A DNA stretch of 39,351 nucleotides from Flavobacterium nitrogenifigens (GCF_003254565.1 NZ_QJRI01000153.1:1-39351), one strand, 5' to 3'; numbered from the stretch's first letter, positions 27,701-35,347 are shown. Numbers and translations are program-made. The notes: a model not told the origin generated them from the letters alone.

Positions 27701-27849
27701 TGGTAGGTAGAAATTTATTTTTCTTCTTGAATAAAGCAGAGCACTTTGATCCAGAAGCAGGAGCAGGTACAGGTAACTTACAAGGTATAGAGTCTTTCAA
27801 CATTCCATCGACGAGAGATTATGGAGTGAATGTTAAATTCGGATTTTAA
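24763..27849 (+). CDS. susC: SusC/RagA-family TonB-dependent outer-membrane transporter
   Basis: 1028 residues with a signal peptide ending SLEAQ (about 23). The order is a carboxypeptidase-regulatory-like domain (about 26-105: VKGTITDAQSGIPIPGANII, STDFDGKYSI), the TonB plug (about 115-240: SLSGKVAGL, RITLRGNRSLNG, PLYVVDGVPI, MTVLKGPSAAALYGSRASNG) and a beta-barrel ending in the aromatic C-terminus VNVKFGF. It forms the energised import channel for glycan oligosaccharides together with the SusD lipoprotein encoded 16 bp downstream. There is no N-terminal STN domain, which agrees with the absence of an ECF sigma/anti-sigma pair nearby. The ligand is inferred from the adjacent enzymes to be N-glycan-derived. 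Control sequences upstream include a LacI-type palindrome. Confidence 0.93.
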   Translation: MIKNVLKLLLVICLFGFQSLEAQTTVKGTITDAQSGIPIPGANIIVKGTKTSASTDFDGKYSISVPNQSAVLVFTYVGSATKEVAVGAQSTINVTLGPDTQQLGEVVVTALGIKREKKAITYSAQNVSVDELSEARSLNVANSLSGKVAGLNFSTTSNGVGSSSRITLRGNRSLNGNNQPLYVVDGVPISNGTTNTNPDIDTGGTTQPDGISNINPEDIASMTVLKGPSAAALYGSRASNGVIVITTKSGKSGKTSVSLSSNFMASSAYNLMNLQNEYGQGTNGNYVSNSSSSWGAPLDGRQVSAWQLVRNPNYAGPATQSYSPQPNNVIDFYKTGYNLANTLTVTAGNEKAQGYFSYTNTRAEGIVGGNKMDRHNLNLRLTSKISDKLSLDVKTNYIVQDIDNLLRTGEESIGTSAYLLPRSIAYNDYKDFEYFDAAGQRQVNYFLDETGAPGGNPFWSALRDDARTDKRNRFIGLASLKYEFTKTLSLQGRAGLDQMTNKNVRNRYATAAFNSNLGSYSESYETVSELNVDALLSYNEKFGDFSVGLNAGASSLQQNSSALTSGGVLSKRNYFALSNVQTVQSTSTASEKRINSVYGFGQIGFRNYLFLDLTARNDWSSTLPEDYFYPSFGLSAVISDMVTLPEVISFAKVRASYAEVGNDTDPYQTQQRFSYIGGNGGMLYGQNTKANPNLKPEISSSTEFGADVRFFNNRLGLDFTYFNTLTNNQIFYINTPESSGFSRAIVNGGDIENKGIELTLTATPIQTENFTWDITANYASYKSKVKSIYDGRDELVIGEGRLVRSKVVVGGEYGDLYIKGFQRNDAGQIIVNSAGIPLATNGFDVRAGNFNPDWTAGFKNNFKYKDFSLSFLIDFRIGGEVISYTQARQAGLGVSDITLAGRNGGIIVDGVVDNGNGTYSPNTTSINAEQYWTAIGQRTPIAEPFVYDATNIRLRELVFGYSMPKRLLGNSGFSSIDFSLVGRNLFFFLNKAEHFDPEAGAGTGNLQGIESFNIPSTRDYGVNVKFGF

Positions 27850-27865
27850 TTAAAAAAGAGACATC

Positions 27866-29452
27866 ATGAAATATAGTTTTAAAATAAAAACATTAGGAGT
27901 TGCATTAATGGCAGTTTCGATTTTATCAAGCTGTACTGGCGATTTTGATGAAATAAACAAAGATCCTAATTCATTGACTGAAGATCAGTTAGATGCTACA
28001 TTGGCAGGACCGGCATTTGCATCTGCGTTATATGCTGGTATACATAACGGGTCTTATTCATCTCCAGGTGTTGATGATCATGGAACATGGGGTATCGCAA
28101 CTGGTATTTTGCCATCCACTTTTGTGCAATATAATAGTGTTCCTTATGGTACAGAAAGAAATGCTTTTGTTAATGGGTATGAAGGACGTGCATGGTCAAA
28201 ATTTTATACGGTTGCAGTTCCAGCTTTAAACAATGCAATTAAGGCGTCTGAAGGAAATGCTGAAGCATTGGCCGTTTTAAAAATTTGGAAAGTTTTTATG
28301 TACAATCAAATGGTTGATGCTTATGGACCAATTCCTTATAGCCAAGCTGGTAATGGTAAAGAAAGCGTACCTTATGACAGTGTAGAGTTTATTTACGATG
28401 ATTTCTTTAAATTACTAGACGAAGCAAATGCAAGATTGAGTTCTACTTCTGTAACTTCAGTTGCTTCTCTTTCTCCAAATGATCGAGTTTACGCAGGTAG
28501 CGTTGATAAATGGAGAATTTTTGGAAATAGTTTGAGATTACGTTTGGCTTTAAGAATTTCTGATAAAGATCCAGGAAGAGCAAAAACGCAAGCTGAAGCT
28601 GCTGTAGCTGCTGGAGTTATGCAAGCAAATGATCAAAGTGCATACTTTAAAGCGAGTAATATTACTCCAAACAACCTAAATATGATTGTAAATAGCTGGG
28701 GTTATGTAATGACTTCTTCTATGGAAAGTATTTTGGTTGGATATAACGATCCGCGATTAGCAAAATGGTTTTCTCCAATTGACACTGGTGTGTATAGAGG
28801 AAGGCCAGTTGGAGGATTACAAGATCAGTTTGGAACTACTAAATTCTCTACTTTTAATAATGAAGTTTTAGGAAATGGAGCTGCTAATACACTTAGCGAA
28901 ACTAAAAACATTGAAATCTTTATGGCTTCTGAGAACTACTTAAGCAGAGCAGAAGGAGCTTTAAATGGATGGAACATGGGCGGAGATGCCAAAACTTTGT
29001 ATGAAACTGGTATTAGATTATCTTTGATGCAATGGGGAATTAACGATCCAGCAGCAATTAGTGCCTATATTTCGGGATCAACTTTGCCAACTTTGCCAAA
29101 CGTTTTAACGGTATATCCAACATTAGATTTACTAGATATTCCAGTAAAATTACCAGTTGCTTGGTCTTCAACAGAATCGAATCAAAGAACACAAATAGCA
29201 GTTCAAAAATATTTGGCAATTTTCCCTGAATCTTGGGAATCTTGGGCAGATTTACGCAGAAGTGATGCTAAAGTAATCTATCCAGTTTTAAATACTGATA
29301 ATCCAGATGCTGGAGTTGGTAAATCTTTGATGAAAAGAATTATTTATACTACAAACGAGTACTCAGCAAACAAAGCTGGCGTAGATGAAGGAGTTTCTAA
29401 ATTAGGAGGTCCAGATTCAGGCGGAACAAAACTTTGGTGGGACACAAAATAA
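27866..29452 (+). CDS. susD: SusD/RagB-family glycan-binding lipoprotein (SusD-like_2)
   Basis: 528 residues. Lipobox LSSC (Cys23) predicts outer-membrane surface anchoring. The sequence DFDEINKDPNSLTEDQLDATLAGPAF is of the SusD-like_2 (SusD/RagB) type, as are the helical YNQMVDAYGPIPYSQA, DKWRIFGNSLRLRLALRISD and YLSRAEGA segments. SusD proteins form the lid on the SusC channel and capture oligosaccharides. The 16-bp gap to susC shows they form one transcription unit. It is followed by a terminator at 29498-29517, so the BNR protein downstream may be expressed separately or by read-through. Confidence 0.92.
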   Translation: MKYSFKIKTLGVALMAVSILSSCTGDFDEINKDPNSLTEDQLDATLAGPAFASALYAGIHNGSYSSPGVDDHGTWGIATGILPSTFVQYNSVPYGTERNAFVNGYEGRAWSKFYTVAVPALNNAIKASEGNAEALAVLKIWKVFMYNQMVDAYGPIPYSQAGNGKESVPYDSVEFIYDDFFKLLDEANARLSSTSVTSVASLSPNDRVYAGSVDKWRIFGNSLRLRLALRISDKDPGRAKTQAEAAVAAGVMQANDQSAYFKASNITPNNLNMIVNSWGYVMTSSMESILVGYNDPRLAKWFSPIDTGVYRGRPVGGLQDQFGTTKFSTFNNEVLGNGAANTLSETKNIEIFMASENYLSRAEGALNGWNMGGDAKTLYETGIRLSLMQWGINDPAAISAYISGSTLPTLPNVLTVYPTLDLLDIPVKLPVAWSSTESNQRTQIAVQKYLAIFPESWESWADLRRSDAKVIYPVLNTDNPDAGVGKSLMKRIIYTTNEYSANKAGVDEGVSKLGGPDSGGTKLWWDTK

Positions 29453-29497
29453 TTAATTTGGTAAAGTAAAAAATCAATCGATTTGTTACTTGAGCAG

Positions 29498-29526
29498 AAG
29501 GAGAGGTAACTCTCCTTTTGTTTTAT
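29498..29526 (+). terminator. Rho-independent terminator after susD
   Basis: AAGGAGAG (29498-29505) and CTCTCCTT (29510-29517) form an 8-bp stem with a GTAA tetraloop, followed by TTTGTTTTA. It starts 46 bp after the susD stop codon. Confidence 0.8.
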
Positions 29527-29593
29527 AGATAAGTGACTGAATTTTTGCCCAAACTTTAATTCATAATACAATATTAATTTTCATCACAATAAA

Positions 29594-30640
29594 ATGATTT
29601 TAAAGACAAAATATACTGTTGCAGCGCTATTGACTTTATTTCTTTTTTCTAATGGAATAAAAGCACAGATAAAAGCTGTAAATATTGAAAGCAGTTATAT
29701 TGCAGATCCGCCTGTTACCACAAACAGTCATGCCTCAACTTTGGTCGAATACAAACCAAACGAAATTTTAGCCGCTTGGTTTGGCGGAAAATATGAAGGT
29801 GCAAAAGATGTCGGAATTTATATTTCGGCTTATAAAGACAAAAAATGGTCTGCGCCTAAAGAATTGATTCAACCATTAATTAAAAACGGTGATACATTGC
29901 CATGCTGGAATCCGGTTCTGTTTAAAAGCAAAAGCCAAAATTTGTATTTGTTTTATAAAATTGGAAAAAACCCGAGAGAATGGTTTGGCGCTATGATGGT
30001 TTCAAAAGATGACGGAACAACTTGGGGAGAACCAAAATATCTTCCAGACGGAATTTTAGGACCAATTCGAAACAAACCAATCGAAACTACTCCGGGTGTG
30101 ATTTTATGCGGAAGTAGCACCGAAAGTGTCAACACAGACGAATGGCGCGTGCATGTTGAAGAATACACAGAAGCGACAGATTCTTGGAAGAGAATCGAGG
30201 TAGAAAACAATCAAAATTTTGACATCATTCAGCCAACATTTTTAATTCATGGTAAAAGCGATATTCAAATGCTGTCTCGAAGCAAACACAATAAAGTAGT
30301 TTCAAGCTGGTCTGGAGATAATGGAAAAAGTTGGATAAGAACCAATACCATAAATGTGATCAATTCTAATTCTGGTATTGATGCTTTAACCATTAATAAA
30401 AACCTATTTTTATTGGTAAATAATCCGCTTCCAATAGGTAAAGATTGGTTTAACGGACGAAATATTCTAGATGTTGAATATTCTAAAGATGGTTTAAATT
30501 GGACTAAACTATTTGACCTCGAAAAACAGGAAAAAGGAGAATTCAGCTATCCCGCCATAATTCAAACTACAGACAAAAGAATACACATTTTGTATACTTT
30601 TGATCGAAAATATATTAAACACACCGCTTTTGATTTATAA
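29594..30640 (+). CDS. Secreted BNR-repeat (sialidase-like) beta-propeller protein
   Basis: 348 residues with a signal peptide ending GIKAQ (about 25). It has the COG4692-type predicted-neuraminidase opening (NSHASTLVEYKPNEILAAWF, then GGKYEGAKDVGIYIS) and at least three Asp-box motifs, SKDDGTTWGEP, SGDNGKSW and SKDGLNW, indicating a six-bladed propeller. The FRIP/YRIP motif of classic GH33 sialidases near the N-terminus is not present, so true sialidase activity is uncertain. Removal of a capping sugar, sialic acid or another acidic or deoxy residue, from the glycan would suit the locus. It follows susD after a terminator and 141 bp, and could be the last PUL gene. Confidence 0.75.
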   Translation: MILKTKYTVAALLTLFLFSNGIKAQIKAVNIESSYIADPPVTTNSHASTLVEYKPNEILAAWFGGKYEGAKDVGIYISAYKDKKWSAPKELIQPLIKNGDTLPCWNPVLFKSKSQNLYLFYKIGKNPREWFGAMMVSKDDGTTWGEPKYLPDGILGPIRNKPIETTPGVILCGSSTESVNTDEWRVHVEEYTEATDSWKRIEVENNQNFDIIQPTFLIHGKSDIQMLSRSKHNKVVSSWSGDNGKSWIRTNTINVINSNSGIDALTINKNLFLLVNNPLPIGKDWFNGRNILDVEYSKDGLNWTKLFDLEKQEKGEFSYPAIIQTTDKRIHILYTFDRKYIKHTAFDL

Positions 30641-30655
30641 TCTTTGAATTGATGG

Positions 30656-30763
30656 TACACGGATGACACGGATTTACTTCGTAAAGACGCTGATTTTTAC
30701 GGATTTTTTTATCATATCTGCGTTTATCCGCGTTTTCGCAAGGCGAATCTGTGTCATCCGCGT
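30656..30763. repeat. Dispersed repeat, copy B, with ACACGGATGACACGG arm
   Basis: The segment starts with ACACGGATGACACGG (30657-30671) and ends with GTGTCATCCGCGT (30751-30763), an imperfect inverted pair. Positions 30725-30763 repeat the 171-208 sequence (ATCCGCGTTTTCGCAAGGCG, one base changed). It fills the leader of the M28 peptidase gene; an open frame through it is fortuitous. Confidence 0.6.
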
Positions 30764-30785
30764 TCCATTCTATAGACAACTAATT

Positions 30786-31736
30786 ATGAAAAAACTCTTT
30801 ATTGCAATTCTTTTCTTTTGCTACACTTTCGTGAATGCACAAATGGCTAATACTTTTTACAAACATGACAGATTCCTTTCGTCAGATCGATTAGAAGGGC
30901 GTTTTGTGGGAACTAAAGGAAATAACGATGCGGCTGCATATATCAAAAAATACTTTAAGAAATATGGTTTACAGCAATTCAATGACAGTTATTATCAGCC
31001 TTTCAAAGTATTTGTCAAAGAAGGAATCAATAAAATGAAATCGGATAGTGTGGCAACGCAAAACGTTGTTGGCTATATAGAAGGCTCAGATGCTAATTTT
31101 AAAAACGAATACATTGTAATCGGTGCGCATTATGATCACTGGGGTTGGGGCGGACAAGGTTCTGGAAGTAAAAAGAAAGAAGCTTTTGCCATTCATAACG
31201 GAGCAGATGATAATGCATCCGGAGTTTCGGCTTTGCTGTGCATTTTAGAAGAAATTTCAAAACAGAAAGTAAAACCAAAACGTAGCATCATTTTTATTTC
31301 GTTTAGCGGAGAAGAGGAGGGATTGCTTGGTTCAAAATATTTTGTAAATCATCTTCCAGTTCCAAAAGAAGCTGTAAAAGTGATGCTCAATATGGATATG
31401 GTCGGAAGATTGAACGATAAAAATGAGCTTTATATGGGAGGCGCAGGAACTTTTCCAAACGGAGTAGAATTGATGAAAAAACTGCAAGAAAATAGCGGGT
31501 TAAATCCTGTTATTCATGCTGGTGATGTGGGCGGCTCAGATCATGTTTCTTTCTACAAAGAATCCATTTCAGCCGTTGGTTTTCATACAGGCGGACATCC
31601 GCAATATCACACGCCAGAAGACGATATTGAGTTGATTAATTCAGAAGGAGGTGCGCTGGTTTCAAAATATATTTATAATGCCCTTACGCAAATTGCCAAT
31701 TACGAAGAAGCTTTGGTTTTTATCAAACAGAATTAA
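30786..31736 (+). CDS. M28-family zinc aminopeptidase, exported
   Basis: 316 residues from the ATG at 30786; the open frame extends to 30663, but that part is repeat DNA and the signal peptide (MKKLFIAILFF to VNAQ) begins here. The dinuclear-zinc ligands of M28 are visible: His in IGAHYDHWGWG, Asp in NGADDNASGV, the catalytic/ligand Glu pair in SGEEEGLLGS, Asp in LNMDMVGR, and His in HPQYHTPEDD. Such enzymes release N-terminal amino acids from peptides in the periplasm or outside. Next to an N-glycoprotein locus it could shorten glycopeptides toward the free glycoasparagine that glycosylasparaginase needs; this is inference, as M28 peptidases are widespread. It is convergent with apbE. Confidence 0.88.
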   Translation: MKKLFIAILFFCYTFVNAQMANTFYKHDRFLSSDRLEGRFVGTKGNNDAAAYIKKYFKKYGLQQFNDSYYQPFKVFVKEGINKMKSDSVATQNVVGYIEGSDANFKNEYIVIGAHYDHWGWGGQGSGSKKKEAFAIHNGADDNASGVSALLCILEEISKQKVKPKRSIIFISFSGEEEGLLGSKYFVNHLPVPKEAVKVMLNMDMVGRLNDKNELYMGGAGTFPNGVELMKKLQENSGLNPVIHAGDVGGSDHVSFYKESISAVGFHTGGHPQYHTPEDDIELINSEGGALVSKYIYNALTQIANYEEALVFIKQN

Positions 31737-31844
31737 TACGAAGCGGTATTCATTACAAATAAATTAAGTCGACTAGTGAAATTAATGCCTGTTCAATTTC
31801 ACAAAACAAGTTAAGTTAATTAGTTTTTTGGAGTTATAGATTAT

Positions 31845-31971
31845 GAGTTGCCTCCAGCTTTAGCTGGAGGTTATTATTAATGGAAATGAAAAAGGCTTTA
31901 GCCGAAAGAAAGTTTGGATAAAGCCTTGCAAATCTTTATTTTACACTTCCATCTAAAGCTGGAGGCAACTC
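31845..31971. repeat. Compound inverted repeat between convergent genes
   Basis: GAGTTGCCTCCAGCTTTAG (31845-31863) and CTAAAGCTGGAGGCAACTC (31953-31971) are perfect 19-bp arms. The left arm overlaps its own 20-bp palindrome CCTCCAGCTTTAGCTGGAGG (31851-31870), and AAGGCTTTA (31892-31900) faces TAAAGCCTT (31919-31927) inside. It lies between the ends of the M28 and apbE genes, so it may act as a two-way terminator. Confidence 0.7.
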
Positions 31972-31983
31972 AAAACTCATAAT

Positions 31984-32976
31984 TCATAACTTATAAGAGA
32001 AGTTTTTAGACTTAACAATTTTCCCTTTATCAGTAATCATTACGCAACTATAATCAGGAAATTTTTGCAGTAAAAGCAAGCCTTCTTTCTGACCTAAAAC
32101 CATCATAGAAGTGCTTAATCCGTTGGCGGTTTCGGCGTTTGGACCAAAGACTGTTACACTACACAAACCAGTAGCGGGATAACCTGTTGCAGGATTTATA
32201 ATATGCGAATAACGTTTACCGTTAAAAACTACGAATTTTTCATAACTGCCCGAAGTCGTTACAGCACCGTCTATTAAAGGAACTGCTGCCAAAATCTTTT
32301 CAGGTTTAAACGGATTTGTGATTCCAATTTTCCAATCTTTTCCGTTGGGTTGTTTTCCCCAAGTGCTCATGTCTCCAGAACCATTTATAATTCCGGCTTG
32401 AACACCTTTTGCAATCATCATAGCACGGCATTTGTCGGTTGCGTAACCTTCGCCTAAAGCGCCAAAACCAATTTTCATTCCTTTCAATTTCAAGAAAATA
32501 GTAGATTCTGTGCTGTCTAGAATAATGTTTTTATAGCCCACTTTTTCTACCGATTTTTTTATGGCTTCCGCCGAAGGCATTTCGGTCATCGAACCGTCAA
32601 ATTTCCAGATTCTGTCCATTGCCGCAAAACTAATGTCAAAACCGCCATTGGTAATTTCAGAAAATTGAATCGCTCTTTTGGTCAATTCAAGAACTTCGCG
32701 ATCCACTTTTACAGGTTTTATTCCGGCATTCTGATTAACTTCAGAAACTTGAGAATTAGGTTTCCAATCGGAGATTAAATATTCAATTCGTGTAATTTCA
32801 GCAATAACTTCGTCTATATTTTTTTCTGCCGAAAGAGAATCTCTATCTATAATAGAAATATCAAAACGTCCGCCCATTAAGAGCGTCGTTCTTTTTCGTA
32901 ATACCTGCGAATGAGCTGATAAACAGCAAATAATTATAAACAGCAATGAAATTTTATATGATAATAATTTATGCAT
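31984..32976 (-). CDS. apbE: ApbE-family FAD:protein FMN transferase
   Basis: 330 residues from the ATG at 32976; an upstream in-frame Met at 33003 lies in the 7-bp repeat tract and is rejected. The signal peptide ends LSAHSQ. ApbE motifs are TRIEYLISDWKPNSQVSEVN, FGALGEGYATDKC, GIINGSGDMSTWG, WKIGITNP, and the metal/FAD site TTSGSYEKF followed by YSHIINPATGYPATG. The enzyme transfers FMN from FAD to a Ser/Thr of exported redox proteins. In the same orientation upstream lie the PepSY-flavodoxin-FNR fusion and DUF2271, so a flavinylation target is expected close by; DUF2271 has a TGAS motif. The start is 98 bp downstream of the reductase stop, across the heptad tract. Confidence 0.93.
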   Translation of the reverse strand: MHKLLSYKISLLFIIICCLSAHSQVLRKRTTLLMGGRFDISIIDRDSLSAEKNIDEVIAEITRIEYLISDWKPNSQVSEVNQNAGIKPVKVDREVLELTKRAIQFSEITNGGFDISFAAMDRIWKFDGSMTEMPSAEAIKKSVEKVGYKNIILDSTESTIFLKLKGMKIGFGALGEGYATDKCRAMMIAKGVQAGIINGSGDMSTWGKQPNGKDWKIGITNPFKPEKILAAVPLIDGAVTTSGSYEKFVVFNGKRYSHIINPATGYPATGLCSVTVFGPNAETANGLSTSMMVLGQKEGLLLLQKFPDYSCVMITDKGKIVKSKNFSYKL

Positions 32977-32987
32977 GAAATGTATTA

Positions 32988-33071
32988 AAAAGTCAAAAGT
33001 CAAAAGTCGAAAGTCGAAAGTTGAAAATCAGAAATCAACAACCTAAAATCTAAAATCTAAAATCTAAAATT
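32988..33071. repeat. Degenerate 7-bp tandem tract, 12 units
   Basis: Read on the plus strand in steps of seven, the tract is AAAAGTC x3, GAAAGTC, GAAAGTT, GAAAATC, AGAAATC, AACAACC, TAAAATC x3, TAAAATT, with unbroken phase over 84 bp. It fills almost all of the gap between the reductase stop and the apbE start. Its unit drifts from AAAAGTC to TAAAATC. The period is that of slipped-strand repeats rather than CRISPR. Confidence 0.75.
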
Positions 33072-33074
33072 ACT

Positions 33075-35258
33075 CTAATAACAATCTGTTAAAAATTGTT
33101 TGTTGGCTTTATATTCTGATAGCGTTTTTAATCCTTTTGTTGTGCATAATTCGCTTAAAATATTCTCTACATCTTTTTGCATCGCAAGCGAACCGCAGAT
33201 CATAATGACACCTCCTTTGTTTAATAGATTTGCAAAGAAAGTTGAATCTCTTTTGATCAAATCCATTACATAAATATGCTCTGCTTCACGCGATAGTGCC
33301 ACATGAAAATTATCCAGATGTTCTTTCTGAATCATAATTCCAGCAAACTTTTTATATGCCATCAGCGTTGGCGTTTCCATTCTGAATCCGCTATAGAGAT
33401 GGAGTTCCTGTTTTGCTTTATTCTGTTCGATCATTCCTAAGAAAGGAGCAATACCAGTTCCGTTAGAAATAAAAGCCACTTTTGAAGCTTTTTTCGGAAG
33501 ATGAAAAGCAGGATTTTTCACAATTTGCGCTTTTATGACATTTCCTGGTTCTAACGCATTTAAGAAGCCAGAACCTAATCCGTTTGGATGCAATTTTACA
33601 ACCAATTGAATATTTCCAGAATGATTCCCGATAGAGTAGAGGCGCTCTCTAGAGTCGTTGGCCGGATAAATTGCCAGCAAGTCGCCTGAGCTAAATTTAG
33701 TTCTTGCACTTGCTCTTAAAGTCAAAATAAAAGTATGTTCGGTTTCTGAAATTGGCGTTTTATCTAAAACCATTAACTTTTGCAGACCTTTTGGAATATG
33801 ATTGTACAAAGATGGCGTTGTTGCTAACGGAATTCTCGTTTTTTCACTCCATAATTTTACCCATTCTACAAATTCAACAGCCGATTTATCATTTACTGTT
33901 TTCAAATCCAAATAACGATCTGCCCATTTTTGTTTTCCTAAAAGTTGATCTATTTCAATAGCAAATTGGCAGAAATCAGGATACGATTTAGAACCAAAAC
34001 CAACGACAGAGAAATTAATTTGCTGCTCTTGATTTTGTTTTTCTAGTAATGATTTGAATTGTGTTCCGTTAGAAGGCGCATCTCCCAAGCCATGAGTCGA
34101 AGTGAAAACAACAATATGTTCCGCTTTCGGATAAGCTGAGAATTTATTCAATTCGCTAACAAAAACTTTTTGCCCGTGATTGATTAATTGTTTCTGGATG
34201 GCATTGGCAAATCGGAACGTGCTTCCATTTTCTGAACCAACCAAAAGAATAAAAGTACTCTCGCTTGGTTTAAATTTATTCTTAATTCGGCTAGACCTTC
34301 TTTTCAAAGTAATTGCAAAACCAGAATAAATAAAGAACAGAATATTAATGCAGGCAATTGCCAAAATAACAGCCCAGATTCCGTTAATTCTTCCGGTATG
34401 AAGATCAAGACTTAATGCTGCAAATTGCGCCGTCATGGGCGAGCGCTTTTCAGAAATTACTGCTCCTGTAACCTGATTGACTTCTATTTCTCGATCTTTT
34501 AATTCGATGATGTAATATTCTTCTGGATCGTCTGTAAAAGGAAATTCTATTTTCTTTACATCAGATAATAAAGTGGTATTGAAAATTGAAACTGTTTTCG
34601 TTTTTTCTGAAAGCTCTGTTTTTACAGGTTTTGCTTTTTCTTCACCCATAAAAAAGTTAAATCTTTCCAGTGATAAATAAGTTCCCGTAAGCGCAATGAT
34701 GAGAATCGGAATTAGAGCTAGTCTTCCTAAGAAAACATGATAATATTGCGCAAAATATTCCTTAATTATTTTAGAAAAGAAATTTCGGATGCCACGCTGT
34801 CTTTTTAAAACCAGAACAAAACCAGAAATGGCTATTAATAGCAAGCAAAAAGAAATTACGCCTACAAAAAAACGCCCCGCTTCATGAAGAAATAGCGAAC
34901 GGTGCAAACTCGTTATCCAATTTATAAATTCGGATTTCTTTGCGGGTGTTCCAAGTGTTTTTCCTGTTTTTGGATCAATGTATGCTTTAACATCATTTCC
35001 ATCAGCATCAATAGCTTGAAGTGTTACAAACTGATTGTAATCGACACTTAATTCGGTAATTTCTGGATATACTTTCTTTAAAACTGGCAGCGTTTCTCCT
35101 AAAGTTATTTTATTAAAATCTTCTGCTTTGTACGGAAGTGTTTTTTCCTGAACTGCATCGACTGCCAGAATAATTCCGGTTACCGAAGCCAAAAGCAAAA
35201 AAATAGAAGAAAATAAGGCTAGAGCCAAATGTGCGTAACGCCAGAAAGAAAGAGTCAT
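33075..35258 (-). CDS. PepSY-TM / flavodoxin / FAD-NAD(P)H reductase fusion
   Basis: 727 residues with three parts. Residues 1-320 are a PepSY-associated membrane module with about four helices (FWRYAHLALALFSSIFLLLA near 5; around 123-150, 172-193 and 295-316) and His-rich spots (SLHRSLFLHEAGR, YYHVFLGR). Residues about 330-470 are a flavodoxin domain (LVGSENGSTFRFANAI, FTSTHGLGDAPSNG). Residues about 490-727 are a ferredoxin-reductase-type FAD/NAD(P) module with RLYSIGN, the nucleotide motif SNGTGIAPFLG and MICGSLAMQKDV. This is the cytochrome-P450-reductase arrangement attached to a membrane domain. It would pass electrons from NAD(P)H through FAD and FMN across the inner membrane. Genes for ApbE downstream and DUF2271 upstream suggest that a periplasmic flavoprotein is the acceptor; ferric reduction is an alternative. 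Confidence 0.9.
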   Translation of the reverse strand: MTLSFWRYAHLALALFSSIFLLLASVTGIILAVDAVQEKTLPYKAEDFNKITLGETLPVLKKVYPEITELSVDYNQFVTLQAIDADGNDVKAYIDPKTGKTLGTPAKKSEFINWITSLHRSLFLHEAGRFFVGVISFCLLLIAISGFVLVLKRQRGIRNFFSKIIKEYFAQYYHVFLGRLALIPILIIALTGTYLSLERFNFFMGEEKAKPVKTELSEKTKTVSIFNTTLLSDVKKIEFPFTDDPEEYYIIELKDREIEVNQVTGAVISEKRSPMTAQFAALSLDLHTGRINGIWAVILAIACINILFFIYSGFAITLKRRSSRIKNKFKPSESTFILLVGSENGSTFRFANAIQKQLINHGQKVFVSELNKFSAYPKAEHIVVFTSTHGLGDAPSNGTQFKSLLEKQNQEQQINFSVVGFGSKSYPDFCQFAIEIDQLLGKQKWADRYLDLKTVNDKSAVEFVEWVKLWSEKTRIPLATTPSLYNHIPKGLQKLMVLDKTPISETEHTFILTLRASARTKFSSGDLLAIYPANDSRERLYSIGNHSGNIQLVVKLHPNGLGSGFLNALEPGNVIKAQIVKNPAFHLPKKASKVAFISNGTGIAPFLGMIEQNKAKQELHLYSGFRMETPTLMAYKKFAGIMIQKEHLDNFHVALSREAEHIYVMDLIKRDSTFFANLLNKGGVIMICGSLAMQKDVENILSELCTTKGLKTLSEYKANKQFLTDCY

Positions 35259-35287
35259 TGAGTGTATTCTATTATAAAAACGTTTAA

Positions 35288-35320
35288 AGCTTTGTCAAGG
35301 TTTAAAACGATGACAAAGCT
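35288..35320. repeat. Leader hairpin AGCTTTGTCA / TGACAAAGCT
   Basis: Ten-bp perfect arms (35288-35297, 35311-35320) lie 29 bp upstream of the reductase start codon on the minus strand. They are identical to the outer ten bases of the GH35 leader hairpin at 15918-15950. Confidence 0.55.
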
Positions 35321-35339
35321 CAGATTTTAATTCAAAGCA

Positions 35340-35347
35340 CAAAAATA
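35340..35347 (-). promoter_or_regulatory. Possible -7 element for the reductase-apbE unit
   Basis: On the minus strand this reads TATTTTTG, an exact TAnnTTTG match, 81 bp before the reductase start. No TTG is found at the usual 17-23 bp upstream, so it is weak. Confidence 0.25.

Noticed and set aside
30663..30785. Upstream extension of the M28 peptidase frame
   Set aside because: This DNA is a dispersed repeat also found at 171-208, and the signal peptide begins at 30786.
32988..33071. Possible CRISPR-like array
   Set aside because: Units are only 7 bp, directly adjoining and degenerate, with no spacers and no cas genes.
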